Made by a program: the position numbers and the translations under genes. From NCBI GenBank assembly GCA_018000455.1, contig JAGNJW010000029.1:1-61673 (forward strand): a DNA stretch of 61,673 nt, read 5' to 3'. Shown piece after piece: positions 30,999 to 41,880 of this stretch (positions are counted from its first letter, which is position 1; the number at the start of each line of letters is the position of its first letter). Below the pieces are notes generated by a model. That model was not told where the DNA came from. It searched no databases and saw only the letters and a program-made list of their open reading frames with translations. The stretch is from Acidobacteriota bacterium (GTDB lineage Bacteria > Acidobacteriota > Vicinamibacteria > Vicinamibacterales > UBA2999).

Positions 30999-31631
30999 TC
31001 AGGCTCCAGACGCGCCTGCCGGCGGCGCAGCCGGACCACCCGGATGCGCCTGCTGCAGGCCCTCGAGCGCCTTCTTCGCGGCTTGTGCTTCCGGGCTGTC
31101 GGGCGCCGTGGCAATGACCTGCTGCCAGGCGGCCGCGGCCCCGGCGAGATCCTGTTTGCCGAACGCCTTCACGATCCCCATGTTGAGCATCGTCTTGGTG
31201 TGCTTCGGGTCGACCTTGAGCGATTGCTCGAACTGCTGAATCGCCTTGTCGGGCTGATCGGTGTAGTAGTACGCCACGCCGAGATCGGTCGACACGTTGG
31301 CGTCGTCTGGCTTGAGGCGCAGCGCCTGCTCGTACCACTCGACCGCCTCGGGGTAGCGCTCGGCGTCGAAGTAGAGGTTGGCGAGTTCAACGCGCGGCGA
31401 CGGATCGGACGGCGCGCCGGCGGCGGCCGCGACCAGTGCCTGTGAGCGGCTCTCATCGAGCGGAGCTGCCGGGGCACGATCGGCTGGGCCGGCGGTCGCC
31501 GGAGCGGCGGCAGCCACCGAGGGCGCGGCGGTCGCGGCGACGCCGGCCGACTGCTGGCTGCCCAGAATCCATCCGACGATGACGCCGAACAACATCCCGG
31601 AGATGGCAAAAGCGATGGAATCGGCGCGCAT
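30999..31631 (-). CDS. Membrane-anchored TPR-repeat protein
   Basis: A 210-residue protein with one N-terminal helix (FAISGMLFGVIVGWILG), an Ala/Pro-rich linker to about residue 75, and three TPR units (..PRVELANLYFDAERYPEAVEWYEQAL.., ..VSTDLGVAYYYTDQPDKAIQQFEQSL.., ..TMLNMGIVKAFGKQDLAGAAAAW..). The C-terminus is Pro/Gly/Ala-rich. It is probably a periplasmic scaffold. A GGGGG-rich site lies before the ATG. It starts 12 bp after the hydrolase stop. Confidence 0.78.
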   Translation of the reverse strand: MRADSIAFAISGMLFGVIVGWILGSQQSAGVAATAAPSVAAAAPATAGPADRAPAAPLDESRSQALVAAAAGAPSDPSPRVELANLYFDAERYPEAVEWYEQALRLKPDDANVSTDLGVAYYYTDQPDKAIQQFEQSLKVDPKHTKTMLNMGIVKAFGKQDLAGAAAAWQQVIATAPDSPEAQAAKKALEGLQQAHPGGPAAPPAGASGA

Positions 31632-31643
31632 GGGGAATCCCCC

Positions 31644-32342
31644 TCAGGATAGCAACGTCCGACTCAGCCAGTCTACCAGCACCGCGTCCACGTCGGGATC
31701 GCGCTCGAGGAGCTGGGTGCCGTGCGCGACGACGGGCGAGACGCGCTGGTCTCGGCCGGTGGCCGTGCCGCTGACCATGCCCTGCACGGTGCGGCGCGCG
31801 TAGGGGTCTTCGCTGCTCGTCACGAGCAGCATCGGACGACTGCCGAACTTGCGGAGTGCGGCGTCCATCCGCACGCCGCGGAAGTCGGCTGCGGGTGACA
31901 GCAGCGCCACGCCGCGCACGAGCGGCGACTCGGCCGCCGCCATCACGGCGACGGTCGCGCCGAGCGACGCACCGACCACCGCGATACCGCGTCCGCCGGT
32001 CTCGGCCGCGAGGAAGTCGATGCCGGCCTGCACGTCGAGCGCCATGGCGGCCGCCGGGGTCGACGCGCCGCCCGATCCGCCATGCCCGCGCAGGTCGATG
32101 GCAAGCGCCGTGAGGCCCGAGAACTGCAGGCGCTCGGCGAAGCGTCGCCAATCGTCCTTCGTGCGAGTGAACATGTGGACGAGGACGACCGCCGGCGCCG
32201 TGGCTCCGTCGGCGCGATAGATCGTGGCGGCGATCGCGACGCCATCCGACGTGCGCAGCTGCAGCGGCTGGCCGGCCGCGAACGCTTCATCCCCAGCGAA
32301 AAGCAGTCCGAGCAGCAGCGCCGCGGCGCGGCGCGGTGTCAC
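31644..32342 (-). CDS. Alpha/beta hydrolase, probably exported
   Basis: A 232-residue alpha/beta hydrolase with an N-terminal hydrophobic signal (RRAAALLLGLLFAGDEAFA). Visible motifs are VVLVHMFTRTKDDWR (oxyanion region, where HG is usual), LRGHGGSGG, the nucleophile elbow GASLGAT, and the late His in VAHGTQLL. The DPYARR stretch supplies the likely acid. It resembles dienelactone-hydrolase/DUF-type esterases, and substrate is unknown. The GTG start overlaps the pdxJ stop by 4 bp (GTGA). Confidence 0.75.
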   Translation of the reverse strand: MTPRRAAALLLGLLFAGDEAFAAGQPLQLRTSDGVAIAATIYRADGATAPAVVLVHMFTRTKDDWRRFAERLQFSGLTALAIDLRGHGGSGGASTPAAAMALDVQAGIDFLAAETGGRGIAVVGASLGATVAVMAAAESPLVRGVALLSPAADFRGVRMDAALRKFGSRPMLLVTSSEDPYARRTVQGMVSGTATGRDQRVSPVVAHGTQLLERDPDVDAVLVDWLSRTLLS

Positions 32343-33082
32343 GCCGACGCTCCCACCGCCGCCAGGTAGGCGCGCACGGAAGCAGGTAGCCCGACGAACA
32401 GCGCCTGGCTCATCAGCGCGTGGCCGATCGAGACTTCCTCGAGATGCGGCAGCGTCCGGAAGAGCGGCAAGTTGCGGAGATCGAGGTCGTGGCCCGCATT
32501 CACGCCCAGACCTCGCTGGTGGGCAGCCTGTGCTGCGGTCACATATTGCCGAAAGCTCGCGGTGCCGGCGGCCTCTCCGCGCTCGAAGGCACGGGCGAAG
32601 GGCTCGGTGTAGAGTTCTACGCGGTCGGCGCCGAGATCGGCAGCCAAGGCCACGGCGTCTGGGGCTGGGTCGACGAACAGGCTCACGCGGATGCCGGCCG
32701 CGCGCAGGTCGCGCACGACGGCCGCGAGTTCCTGTCGCGGGGTGTCGAGAGCCCAGCCGGCCTGGCTCGTGATCTCGCCCGGGCGCACGGGCACGAGCGT
32801 GCACTGGTCGGGCACGACCTCGTGGACGAGCGCCAGAAGCCCCGGCCGCGGGTCACCCTCGATGTTGTACTCGACGCGGCCGCGCAGCGGTCTGAGGAAC
32901 GCGGCGATCTCACGGACGTCGGTTGGGGTGATGTGTCGCTCGTCGGCACGAGGATGCACCGTGACGCCGGGTGCGCCCTCCTCGACCACCACCCGCACGG
33001 CGTCGAGCACCGAGGGCTCATGGCCTCCGCGCGAGTTGCGAAGGGTGGCAACTTTGTTGACGTTGACGGAAAGACGGATCAT
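32339..33082 (-). CDS. pdxJ: Pyridoxine 5'-phosphate synthase
   Basis: PdxJ condenses 1-deoxyxylulose 5-phosphate with 3-amino-2-oxopropyl phosphate, the last ring-forming step of DXP-dependent vitamin B6 synthesis. The 247-residue TIM barrel opens MIRLSVNVNKVATLRNSRGG and has VTVHPRADERHI, EYNIEGDP, VELYTEPFA, GVNAGHDL and EVSIGHALMSQALF, matching the family. It follows glmM by 110 bp, a gap with short direct TGGCTAG repeats, so an internal promoter is possible. Confidence 0.93.
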   Translation of the reverse strand: MIRLSVNVNKVATLRNSRGGHEPSVLDAVRVVVEEGAPGVTVHPRADERHITPTDVREIAAFLRPLRGRVEYNIEGDPRPGLLALVHEVVPDQCTLVPVRPGEITSQAGWALDTPRQELAAVVRDLRAAGIRVSLFVDPAPDAVALAADLGADRVELYTEPFARAFERGEAAGTASFRQYVTAAQAAHQRGLGVNAGHDLDLRNLPLFRTLPHLEEVSIGHALMSQALFVGLPASVRAYLAAVGASA

Positions 33083-33192
33083 GGCGAGGCGGCACCGGGG
33101 TGGCAGTGGCTAGCGGTCGGTGGCTAGTAGCTGGCCGTCGTACGGCACTGGCCCACAGCGTATCATCCGGCCGCGCTGCCGCGCGATGCAGG

Positions 33193-34521
33193 CTACGCCA
33201 GGGTGGTGCGGACGGCGTGGGCGATCTCGTCGGCCCAGGCGTGGATCTCGGCGTGGTCGCGGCCTTCGAGCATGATCCGGAGCAGTGGCTCGGTGCCCGA
33301 GTAGCGCACCAGCAACCGGCCGTGCCCGGCAAGACGGTGCTCGACATCGCGCATCGCGGCCGCCACCGCCGGCACCTTCGAGACGTCGGTGCGTTCACGT
33401 ACGCGCACGTTGACGAGCACCTGCGGGTAGCTCGTCAGCATGGCGGCGAGCGTCGCCAGCTCGTGACCCGTCTCGATCATCGCGCGCAGCACGTGCAGCG
33501 CGGTGGCGATGCCGTCGCCGGTGAAGAGGTGACTGGCGAAGATCACGTGGCCCGACTGTTCGCCGCCGAGGGCGAGACCCCGCTTGAGCATCTCTTCCAT
33601 CACGTACTTGTCGCCGACCGGACACCGCACCAGGTCGACGCCACGCTCCCGGAGCGCGATCTCGAGACCGATGTTGCTCATCACCGTGGCGACGATGGCG
33701 CCGCCTGGCAGCGCCGACTCGCGCCGCAGCTGATCGGCGCAGATGAGCATCACCGCGTCGCCGTCGACTCGGTGGCCGTGATGATCGACGAACAGCGCAC
33801 GATCGCCGTCGCCGTCGAAGGCCACGCCGAGGCGGGCACCCGACTGCACGACCGCCGTCTGGAGCGCCTCCATCGCCGTCGAGCCGCAGCCTTGATTGAT
33901 GTTGCGTCCGTTGGGTGCGACGCCGATCGCCATGACGTCGAAGCCCAGTGCCGAGAACAGCGCCGGCGCGATCGTGGTCGTGGCGCCGTGCGCGCAATCC
34001 ACCACCAGGCGCGCGCCGGCGAGCGGGCCAGCGTGGCCGAGAATCTGCTGGAGGTGCGCGACGTAGTGCGCGGTGAGCTCGGCGTCGGTGCCCGGCACCG
34101 CGACACCGTCGGGCACCTGCCACGACGCGTCGGCCACCATGTGCTCGATCCCTTGCTCCTGCGCTCCCGAAAACTTCTCGCCGGCACCGGAGAAGACCTT
34201 GAGGCCGTTGTCGTGAAAGGGGTTGTGCGAGGCCGAGATGACAATCCCGAGGTTGAAGCCTTCGGAGCGGGTGAGATAGGCGACGGCCGGTGTCGGCACC
34301 ACCCCGAGACTGACGACCGAGCCACCCTGCGACGCCACGCCGCGCGTCAATGCCGCCTCGAGTTCCGGTCCCGACTCGCGAGTGTCGCGGCCGATGAGCA
34401 CGCGGGGCGTCGCGGCGCCCGAGACGCGCGCCAGCGCCGCGCCGACACGTGCCACGGTGGCCACATCGAGCGGCGGTCGCCCGGCTTCTCCTCGGATTCC
34501 ATCGGTCCCGAACAGCGTCAC
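33193..34521 (-). CDS. glmM: Phosphoglucosamine mutase
   Basis: GlmM isomerises glucosamine-6-phosphate to glucosamine-1-phosphate for UDP-GlcNAc and thus peptidoglycan. The 442-residue protein has FGTDGIRG at the N-terminus, the phosphoserine loop ISASHNPF (Ser98), the metal loop FDGDGDR and the C-terminal RYSGTEPLLR. AGGAGA lies 5 bases before the GTG at 34521. It sits next to cdaA and cdaR, and in the Firmicutes studied GlmM restrains CdaA activity, so a similar coupling is plausible. Confidence 0.94.
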   Translation of the reverse strand: MTLFGTDGIRGEAGRPPLDVATVARVGAALARVSGAATPRVLIGRDTRESGPELEAALTRGVASQGGSVVSLGVVPTPAVAYLTRSEGFNLGIVISASHNPFHDNGLKVFSGAGEKFSGAQEQGIEHMVADASWQVPDGVAVPGTDAELTAHYVAHLQQILGHAGPLAGARLVVDCAHGATTTIAPALFSALGFDVMAIGVAPNGRNINQGCGSTAMEALQTAVVQSGARLGVAFDGDGDRALFVDHHGHRVDGDAVMLICADQLRRESALPGGAIVATVMSNIGLEIALRERGVDLVRCPVGDKYVMEEMLKRGLALGGEQSGHVIFASHLFTGDGIATALHVLRAMIETGHELATLAAMLTSYPQVLVNVRVRERTDVSKVPAVAAAMRDVEHRLAGHGRLLVRYSGTEPLLRIMLEGRDHAEIHAWADEIAHAVRTTLA

Positions 34522-34540
34522 GGCTTCTCCTGCCTCGCGG

Positions 34541-35452
34541 CTACCGACGGCCGCCCGTGCGGCTGAAAGAGACGGTCGACGGCGCGATCGTCCGCACCAC
34601 GTAGCGCGGCGACGACTCGGCCTGCACGACCAATTGGCGATTGGCCACGCCGCCAGCGAGGTCGACGAACAGCGTGATGTCACTCGCCGTCAGGTCTCGC
34701 ACGATCTCGTCGGCGCCCTGAATCGTGACCGACGCCTCGCCCGGCGTCAGCCGCCCCGCCGTCCGCCCCCGCAGCGTGATGGGGACGCCAGTCAGGGTCC
34801 GTTCCGATGTATCGGCCGCAATCGTGATCGTCACTACGGCCGTGGCGGCCCCGGAGAGCCGCAGGGCCGACTCGCTGGTGTCGATGGTCACCGCCTCACG
34901 CACGAGGCTGGTCGCGCGCTCAATCGACACCAGTTCTGTGAAAACCTCGGTCACACTGCGCACGACGCTCTCGGGGCCTTCCACCCGCACCTGCGACGGC
35001 GTCACCGACACGTTCGTCACGCTGTGGCCGGGGACGGGTGTGCCCTCGACCCGCGGACGCACCGGCACGACGGCGGAGGCCGTGGCCTCGAGTTGCAGGG
35101 GGAGGGTCGGCGGCGTCACCTGCATGACATCGATGCCGAACGGGGCCGTGACCTGCGCGGGCGTGAGCGGGAAAAGGCGCCGTCCGGCACGGACGCCGTC
35201 GAGATCGACCACGGCCGAGAGATCGGCCGGGCCGAGGCCCGAGAGCCGGCTGGCTGGTCCGCGCACGCGCACGGTCACCGTGTCGGGGACCGTGCTCACG
35301 AACTCGAGATCGGCGGGCGCCCGCTGTAACTCGAGCCCGACGCGGATCGTCCGCTCGACGATGGCGTCGCCGGTGACGACCATCCACAGCAGCGTGGCGA
35401 CCACTACCGACAGCAGCTTGAGCCCGGCATGGCGGACGGCAAAGCGTGCCAT
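34541..35452 (-). CDS. cdaR: CdaR/YbbR-domain regulator of diadenylate cyclase
   Basis: A 303-residue extracytoplasmic protein anchored by one N-terminal helix (LKLLSVVVATLLWMVV) with several YbbR repeats (..VPDTVTVRVRGPASRLSGL.., ..VSVTPSQVRVEGPESVV.., ..VTIQGADEIVRDL..). In other bacteria CdaR binds CdaA and modulates c-di-AMP production. The ATG overlaps the cdaA stop by 1 bp, so the pair is made together, and glmM follows 19 bp later. Sequence repeats are weakly conserved, as usual for the family. Confidence 0.85.
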   Translation of the reverse strand: MARFAVRHAGLKLLSVVVATLLWMVVTGDAIVERTIRVGLELQRAPADLEFVSTVPDTVTVRVRGPASRLSGLGPADLSAVVDLDGVRAGRRLFPLTPAQVTAPFGIDVMQVTPPTLPLQLEATASAVVPVRPRVEGTPVPGHSVTNVSVTPSQVRVEGPESVVRSVTEVFTELVSIERATSLVREAVTIDTSESALRLSGAATAVVTITIAADTSERTLTGVPITLRGRTAGRLTPGEASVTIQGADEIVRDLTASDITLFVDLAGGVANRQLVVQAESSPRYVVRTIAPSTVSFSRTGGRR

Positions 35453-36267
35453 CAGTCCATCGTCGCCGCGACAAGGCGACGCTCCGGGCGGGCCTGGGTC
35501 CGCTTGATGAGAGCGCGCAGGCGCCGGCGCAGTTGGTCGGGCGTGAGTCCACGTTCGATCTTGCCGTCGAGAACGAGCGACACTGCGCCGGTTTCCTCGG
35601 ACACGACGAGGGCCACGGCGTCGTTCTCCTCGGTGACGCCGAGCGCCGCGCGGTGACGCGAACCAAGTTCGCGGGCGAGCCTGGTGTTCACGCTGAGCGG
35701 CAGGAAGCACGCCGCGGCGGCGATGCGATCGCCCTGCACGATGACTGCGCCGTCGTGCAGCGGCGAGGTCGGCTGGAAGATGCTCACGAGGAGATCGTAG
35801 GTGAGCCGGGCATCGAGGGGAATGCCGCTTTCGATGTGGTTCCTGAGCCCGATCCCGCGCTCGACGATGACCAGGGCGCCGATGTGCTTGGTGGCCAGCG
35901 TCTCGAGCGCCACAACCAGTTCCTCGATCGAATCCTCGTCAGGTTCGACGCGGCGCAGGTACTTGAAGAACGACGCCCGCCCGAAGTGCACGAGCGCGCG
36001 GCGGATATCGGTCTGCAGCAGCACGATGGCCGCGAAGACGACGTAACCGACGACGTTCCGGATCAGCCAGTTGATGGTCTGGAGTTCGAGCGCGCGCGAC
36101 AGATAGTACAGGCCGACAATCGCGCCGAGCGCGACGGCCATCTGCGAGGCCCGTGTGCCACGGATGAGCTTCAGCACCTCGTAGACCACCACCGACACGA
36201 TGGCGATATCGAGGAGATCCCACCAAGTGACGGGCGGACGGTCGAAGAGCGAATCGAGCCAGGGCAT
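35452..36267 (-). CDS. cdaA: Membrane diadenylate cyclase CdaA (c-di-AMP synthase)
   Basis: A 271-residue protein that makes cyclic di-AMP from two ATP. Three N-terminal helices (about 17-35, 43-60, 70-86) are followed by a DAC domain with the catalytic DGA (172-174, PLHDGAVIV) and RHR (204-206, GSRHRAALG). FGRASFFKYL and QPTSPLHDG are typical. The order cdaA-cdaR-glmM is the classical arrangement. There is no visible phosphodiesterase or c-di-AMP receptor gene in the window. Confidence 0.94.
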   Translation of the reverse strand: MPWLDSLFDRPPVTWWDLLDIAIVSVVVYEVLKLIRGTRASQMAVALGAIVGLYYLSRALELQTINWLIRNVVGYVVFAAIVLLQTDIRRALVHFGRASFFKYLRRVEPDEDSIEELVVALETLATKHIGALVIVERGIGLRNHIESGIPLDARLTYDLLVSIFQPTSPLHDGAVIVQGDRIAAAACFLPLSVNTRLARELGSRHRAALGVTEENDAVALVVSEETGAVSLVLDGKIERGLTPDQLRRRLRALIKRTQARPERRLVAATMD

Positions 36268-36374
36268 GGGTGATCACGAGTTGCGCGGAGTGCCGGCGCG
36301 CGGACCGGGCGCGCCGGTGTCCCCTTGCGGCCAGGGCCCAGCGGCGTCTAGGACACTGGGGACCACTCCCCTGC

Positions 36375-37271
36375 CTAGTCGGCGGAGGTCGTTCCGCCGG
36401 CGCCGGCTCCCGTGGCGTGCTCCCGGATCATATCCGCGACCCGCACCACTTGCGCCATCTCGGAGACGGCGTGCACGCGGACGATGTGGCTGCCGCCAAG
36501 GACAGCGGCCGTCACCGCGGCGGCGGTCGCCCAATCCCGGTCGGGCGGCGGAATCTGGCCGACGGCGGCGGTCAAGAACGACTTCCTGGACGGCCCGACC
36601 AGCAGGGGCCGGCCCAGCGCCGCGACGGTTTCCAGCCCGGCGAGCGCCGCCACGCTGTCGGACGCGCGTTTGGCGAAGCCAAGACCCGGATCGAGGATGA
36701 TCTGATTCCAGGCGACGCCACGGCTGAGGGCTCGCTCGAGCGCCCTGGTCAGGTCGCGGGTGACGTCCAACGCGACGTCGTCGTAGACGGCGTGGGCGTA
36801 CATGTCGGCCGGCCGGCCGCGCATGTGCATGAGCACGATCGGCGCCCCACGCACGGCAACGATGTCGCCGAGAGCCGGATCGAACTGCAGTCCGCTCACG
36901 TCGTTGACGATGACGGCCCCCTCATCCAGCGCGAAGCGCGCCACCTCGGCTTTCGTCGTGTCGATCGACAGCGGAATACGGAGCCGGTGCAGCTTGCGCA
37001 AGACCGGTAGCAGGCGCTGGCGCTCGTCGCGGCCGCCGACCGGCGCAGCGCCGGGCCGCGTCGACTCGGCGCCGACATCGATGAGGTCGGCGCCGCCGGC
37101 CTCCATCGCCAACGCCAGGTCGAGGGCGCGCTCGGGGTCGAGCCCGGCACCGCCGTCGGAGAACGAGTCAGGCGTGACGTTCAGCACACCCATCACGAGC
37201 GTACGCAGGCCAAGAACGAGCGGAGCGCGTCCGGCGAGCGGCAGGGTGAAGGGGGCTCGCGGCGCAATCAT
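36375..37271 (-). CDS. folP: Dihydropteroate synthase
   Basis: FolP joins p-aminobenzoate to dihydropterin pyrophosphate in folate synthesis and is the sulfonamide target. The 298-residue protein has MGVLNVTPDSFSDGG, DVGAESTRPGA, PLSIDTTKAEVA, NDVSGLQ, ILDPGLGFAKR, VGPSRKSFL and a C-terminal RVHAVSEM (usually RVHDV). ATG 37271 is preferred; a GTG nine codons upstream is also open and neither has a clear ribosome-binding site. It lies between ftsH and cdaA as in many tilS-ftsH-folP clusters. Confidence 0.92.
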   Translation of the reverse strand: MIAPRAPFTLPLAGRAPLVLGLRTLVMGVLNVTPDSFSDGGAGLDPERALDLALAMEAGGADLIDVGAESTRPGAAPVGGRDERQRLLPVLRKLHRLRIPLSIDTTKAEVARFALDEGAVIVNDVSGLQFDPALGDIVAVRGAPIVLMHMRGRPADMYAHAVYDDVALDVTRDLTRALERALSRGVAWNQIILDPGLGFAKRASDSVAALAGLETVAALGRPLLVGPSRKSFLTAAVGQIPPPDRDWATAAAVTAAVLGGSHIVRVHAVSEMAQVVRVADMIREHATGAGAGGTTSAD

Positions 37272-37328
37272 ACCGGCGGGACGTCGAGACGCGGCCACGC
37301 CGGTGGTCGACCGGCGCGGCGCGTAGGG

Positions 37329-39238
<1,910 letters not shown>

Positions 39239-39242
<4 letters not shown>

Positions 39243-40696
39243 GATGCCTCCGAGCCGGGCACGACCGGCTGGTCAAAAGTCAAGACTATCACGTCGTCCT
39301 CGTTCCCCGTGGCTGCCGCCTCGGCGTCTACGGCATGCCCGACCACCCACACGATCCGGCCGGTGGCATCGACCACCACCGGCACAGAGTCGCGTGCGCC
39401 GCGCGGAACCTTGCGATCGACCAGCAGGTCCTGGAGCTTGCGCGACCCCCCCAGCCCCAGCGGCCGCAGGCGGTCGCCCGGCAACCGCCCACGCACGACG
39501 AGCGGCGTGGCCACCGATCCCTTGATCATCAGACGCCGGAAGGGGCCCGTGGGCTGCTCCAGATCCCTTATCGGCCTTTCAGCCGTGAGGCGGCACCTGG
39601 TCCCCAGTTCCGGGAGCGCTACGGCCCCAGGCACCGACAGCACTCGTGACGGCATCGCCGCCGCGGGTGCTGGCCGCGGCTCCCTGATCAATAAGACAGC
39701 ATCCTCGGAAAAACGTTCCACCCGCAGGCCAGCGACCTCGGCGGCGGCTGGGCCGGTGGGCCGGCAGACAGCCAGCAGCGCCTCGACGGCGGCCAGGTCC
39801 GGGGCGTGCGGTGCCCCGGCGACCTCGATGGCCCGCCTGGCCACACGGCGCGCCAGGGCGGGCGGCAGGGCGGCAAGGGTGGACCTGACGAGCTGCACGC
39901 CGTGGGCCGTCGTCGAGACGACCGACGGCAGAGCGGCGGCCGCCAGCGCGCTCAGGAGCGCCTCGTCAGCCGAGACTGCCTCGGCCGTTCGAGCCAGCAC
40001 CCGGATCGCGGCGGGCTGGAAGCGGGCCACGAGCAGCGGAATCAGTTCGTGACGCACGCGGTTGCGCGGCAGCGCGACGTCGCTATTGCTGGCATCCTCA
40101 ACCCAGGTCTCGCCCCGGGATTCAAGGTCGGATCGCAGGTCCGCGCGCGTGCAGTCGAGCAGCGGGCGCACGATGGTGCCGCGCTTGGGCAGAACGCCAC
40201 GAAGTCCGCGGGTGCCGGCGCCGCGCAGCAGCCTGAGCAGCACCGTTTCGGCCTGATCGTCGGCCGTATGAGCGACGGCGACGACCTGTGCGCGCAGAGC
40301 GAGTCGCGCCCGTTCGAGGAAAGCGTAGCGCGCCTCGCGGGCCGCCACCTCGACCGACACGTTCGCGGCCGAGGCGAGGGCCGGCACCGCGACATGTTCA
40401 ACGAGGCACGGCAGGTCGAGCCGGTCACACAGGGCGCGGCAAAAGGCCTCGTCGCGACCGGCTTCAGGCCGCAACTGGTGATTGAGATGGGCGACGCCGG
40501 CTACGACGAGGTCACCATCGGCGGCCAGGTCGCCCAGCAGGTGAAGCAGCGCCACCGAGTCGGACCCGCCCGAGAGCGCCGCCACGACGCGGCCGCCCGG
40601 CGTCCAGAGATCATGGCGTGCGACGTAGCGCCGGACCCGCCGAAGAAGTGCGGTGCTCAAGGGGTGCGCCTGGGGCTGTGACGAGCCGAAGCTCAC
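39239..40696 (-). CDS. tilS: tRNA(Ile)-lysidine synthase
   Basis: TilS adds lysidine to C34 of tRNA-Ile(CAU), switching it from Met to Ile decoding. The 485-residue protein has the PP-loop SGGSDS (42-47), HLNHQLRPEAGRDE, HTADDQAETVLLRLLRG, the N-terminal catalytic domain end NSDVALPRNRVRH, and a C-terminal TilS domain with RGRLPGDRLRPLGLGGSRKLQDLL. It is not fused to a phosphoribosyltransferase. The GTG at 40696 falls in the loop of an 11-bp hairpin and has no ribosome-binding site. A TTG at 40660 is a realistic alternative start and removes only 12 poorly conserved residues. Confidence 0.9.
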
Positions 40697-40707
40697 GCTT
40701 CGGCTCG
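40682..40707 (-). promoter_or_regulatory. 11-bp hairpin with GTGA tetraloop at the tilS start, just after the tRNA
   Basis: In the minus-strand transcript, CGAGCCGAAGC and GCTTCGGCTCG form a perfect 11-bp stem around the loop GTGA, a GNRA-type tetraloop. It begins 18 bases after the encoded CCA end of the tRNA. No T-tract follows, so it is not a standard terminator. It contains the GTG start codon predicted for tilS. The CCGAAGC core also occurs in the palindrome at 29122-29133. Confidence 0.55.
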
Positions 40708-40725
40708 AGCGGTCAGAGCGAAGGC

Positions 40726-40802
40726 TGGTGCCGGAGGGCGGACTCGAACCGCCGACCCTGCGCTTATGAGACGCATGCTCTAACCGGCTGAGCTACTCCG
40801 GC
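40726..40802 (-). tRNA. tRNA-Met (CAT), probably elongator
   Basis: The 77-nt minus-strand cloverleaf is complete: acceptor GCCGGAG/CTCCGGC, D-arm GCTC..GAGC with GG in the loop, anticodon stem TGCGT/GCGCA (one T-G pair) around CTCATAA with anticodon CAT, T-arm GGCGG/CCGCC with TTCGAGT, discriminator A and encoded CCA. There is a normal 1-72 pair, so it is not the initiator. The anticodon arm looks like elongator tRNA-Met. tRNA-Ile2 with a lysidine-modified CAT cannot be fully excluded, and it sits directly upstream of tilS. Confidence 0.92.
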
Positions 40803-40819
40803 AGGAACTGATGACTTTA

Positions 40820-41779
40820 TCACGGCCCTACGCTCGCCGGCCGCTCGACGAGGGCCGCCGCCAGCAGCGGAATGAGGATCTCGTGGTGGCCCGTCAGGTG
40901 GAAGCCGCGTCCGATGCCCGCGGTGGGGCGACGGACGACGTTGGTGAGCGGTCGATAGTGGGGCAGGAAGTCGAGGTCGACGGTCGTCAGGCCCGTGAGG
41001 TCGTGCCCATGATTGCGCGCGACGGCCACGGCCTTGAGGAACACCTCCGGCAGGACCACGGCCGACCCGCAGTTCAGATAGACGCCGCCGCCCAGACGGG
41101 CCACGAACGACGCGAAATGACGGAAATCGCGCAGGCTGCCTTCGCCGATCGCTGCGCCCGATGCGTCAGGGTGCATGTGCACGATGTCGGTCCCGACGGC
41201 GACGTGGGCCGTCACCGGAACCTTGTGCCGCACCGCCGCGCAGAGCAGACTGACCTCGGCGTGGTCCGGCGTTTGTGCCGCGAGCCACTCGGCGACCGCG
41301 CGTCCCAGGCCCCAACCGCGCGAGACCCCCTCGACGACCGCGCGGTTGATTCCGGTGCCGGTCTCCTCCGCCATCCCGAAGGCCCCGGGGCCGAGGGCCG
41401 CGTCGACATCCTCGGAGGTCGCCCCAGACAGCGCGATCTCAACATCGTGGATGAGGCCCGCGCCGTTCATCGCCAGTGCCGAGACATGGCCCCGAGCCAT
41501 CAAGTCGATGAGGACGGGCGCGAGGCCGGCCTTGATGACGTGAGCCCCGAGACCCCAGATGACGGGCGCCGGCCGTTTCGAAGCATCGGCGATGGCGTCG
41601 ATGACGGTCACGAGATCTCGCGCCGCGAGCAGGTTCGGCAGGCGCGACAGCCAGTCGCCGATGCCGCTTCCCGGCTGGTGGGCCCGGGCGAAATCCGCGC
41701 GTGTCACCTTGCTCGCCCGCGACGCCAGCGGGTACCGGCGCACCCCTGACAGGTCGAACTCCTCGTAGTCGAGTTTCAT
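40820..41779 (-). CDS. Deoxyhypusine synthase-like protein, function unknown
   Basis: A 319-residue soluble protein with a Rossmann-like feel. Conserved-looking blocks are VIWGLGAHVIKAGLAPVLID, SALAMNGAGLIHDVEIALSG, FGMAEETGTGINRAV, VAVGTDIVHMHPDASGAAI, GVYLNCGSAVVLPEVFLKA and PLTNVVRRP. NGAGLIHDVE resembles the NAD-binding TG..HD region of the deoxyhypusine/homospermidine synthase family, but I cannot place the catalytic Lys, so a different reaction is likely. It begins downstream of queA and runs towards the tRNA gene; no operon partner is evident. Confidence 0.5.
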   Translation of the reverse strand: MKLDYEEFDLSGVRRYPLASRASKVTRADFARAHQPGSGIGDWLSRLPNLLAARDLVTVIDAIADASKRPAPVIWGLGAHVIKAGLAPVLIDLMARGHVSALAMNGAGLIHDVEIALSGATSEDVDAALGPGAFGMAEETGTGINRAVVEGVSRGWGLGRAVAEWLAAQTPDHAEVSLLCAAVRHKVPVTAHVAVGTDIVHMHPDASGAAIGEGSLRDFRHFASFVARLGGGVYLNCGSAVVLPEVFLKAVAVARNHGHDLTGLTTVDLDFLPHYRPLTNVVRRPTAGIGRGFHLTGHHEILIPLLAAALVERPASVGP

Positions 41780-41880
41780 GCCGAGAGCATAGCGTGTAGG
41801 TCGCCCACAGGCTCCCTCGCGGCGATGCGCACCGCAACACGCTGGCCGGCCCCAGGCTCGTCGGCGGAGGCGGAGTCCCG

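Noticed and set aside
33083..33192. Short direct repeats (TGGCTAG) as a CRISPR or mobile element
   Set aside because: Only two or three imperfect 7-base copies occur and there is no regular spacing.
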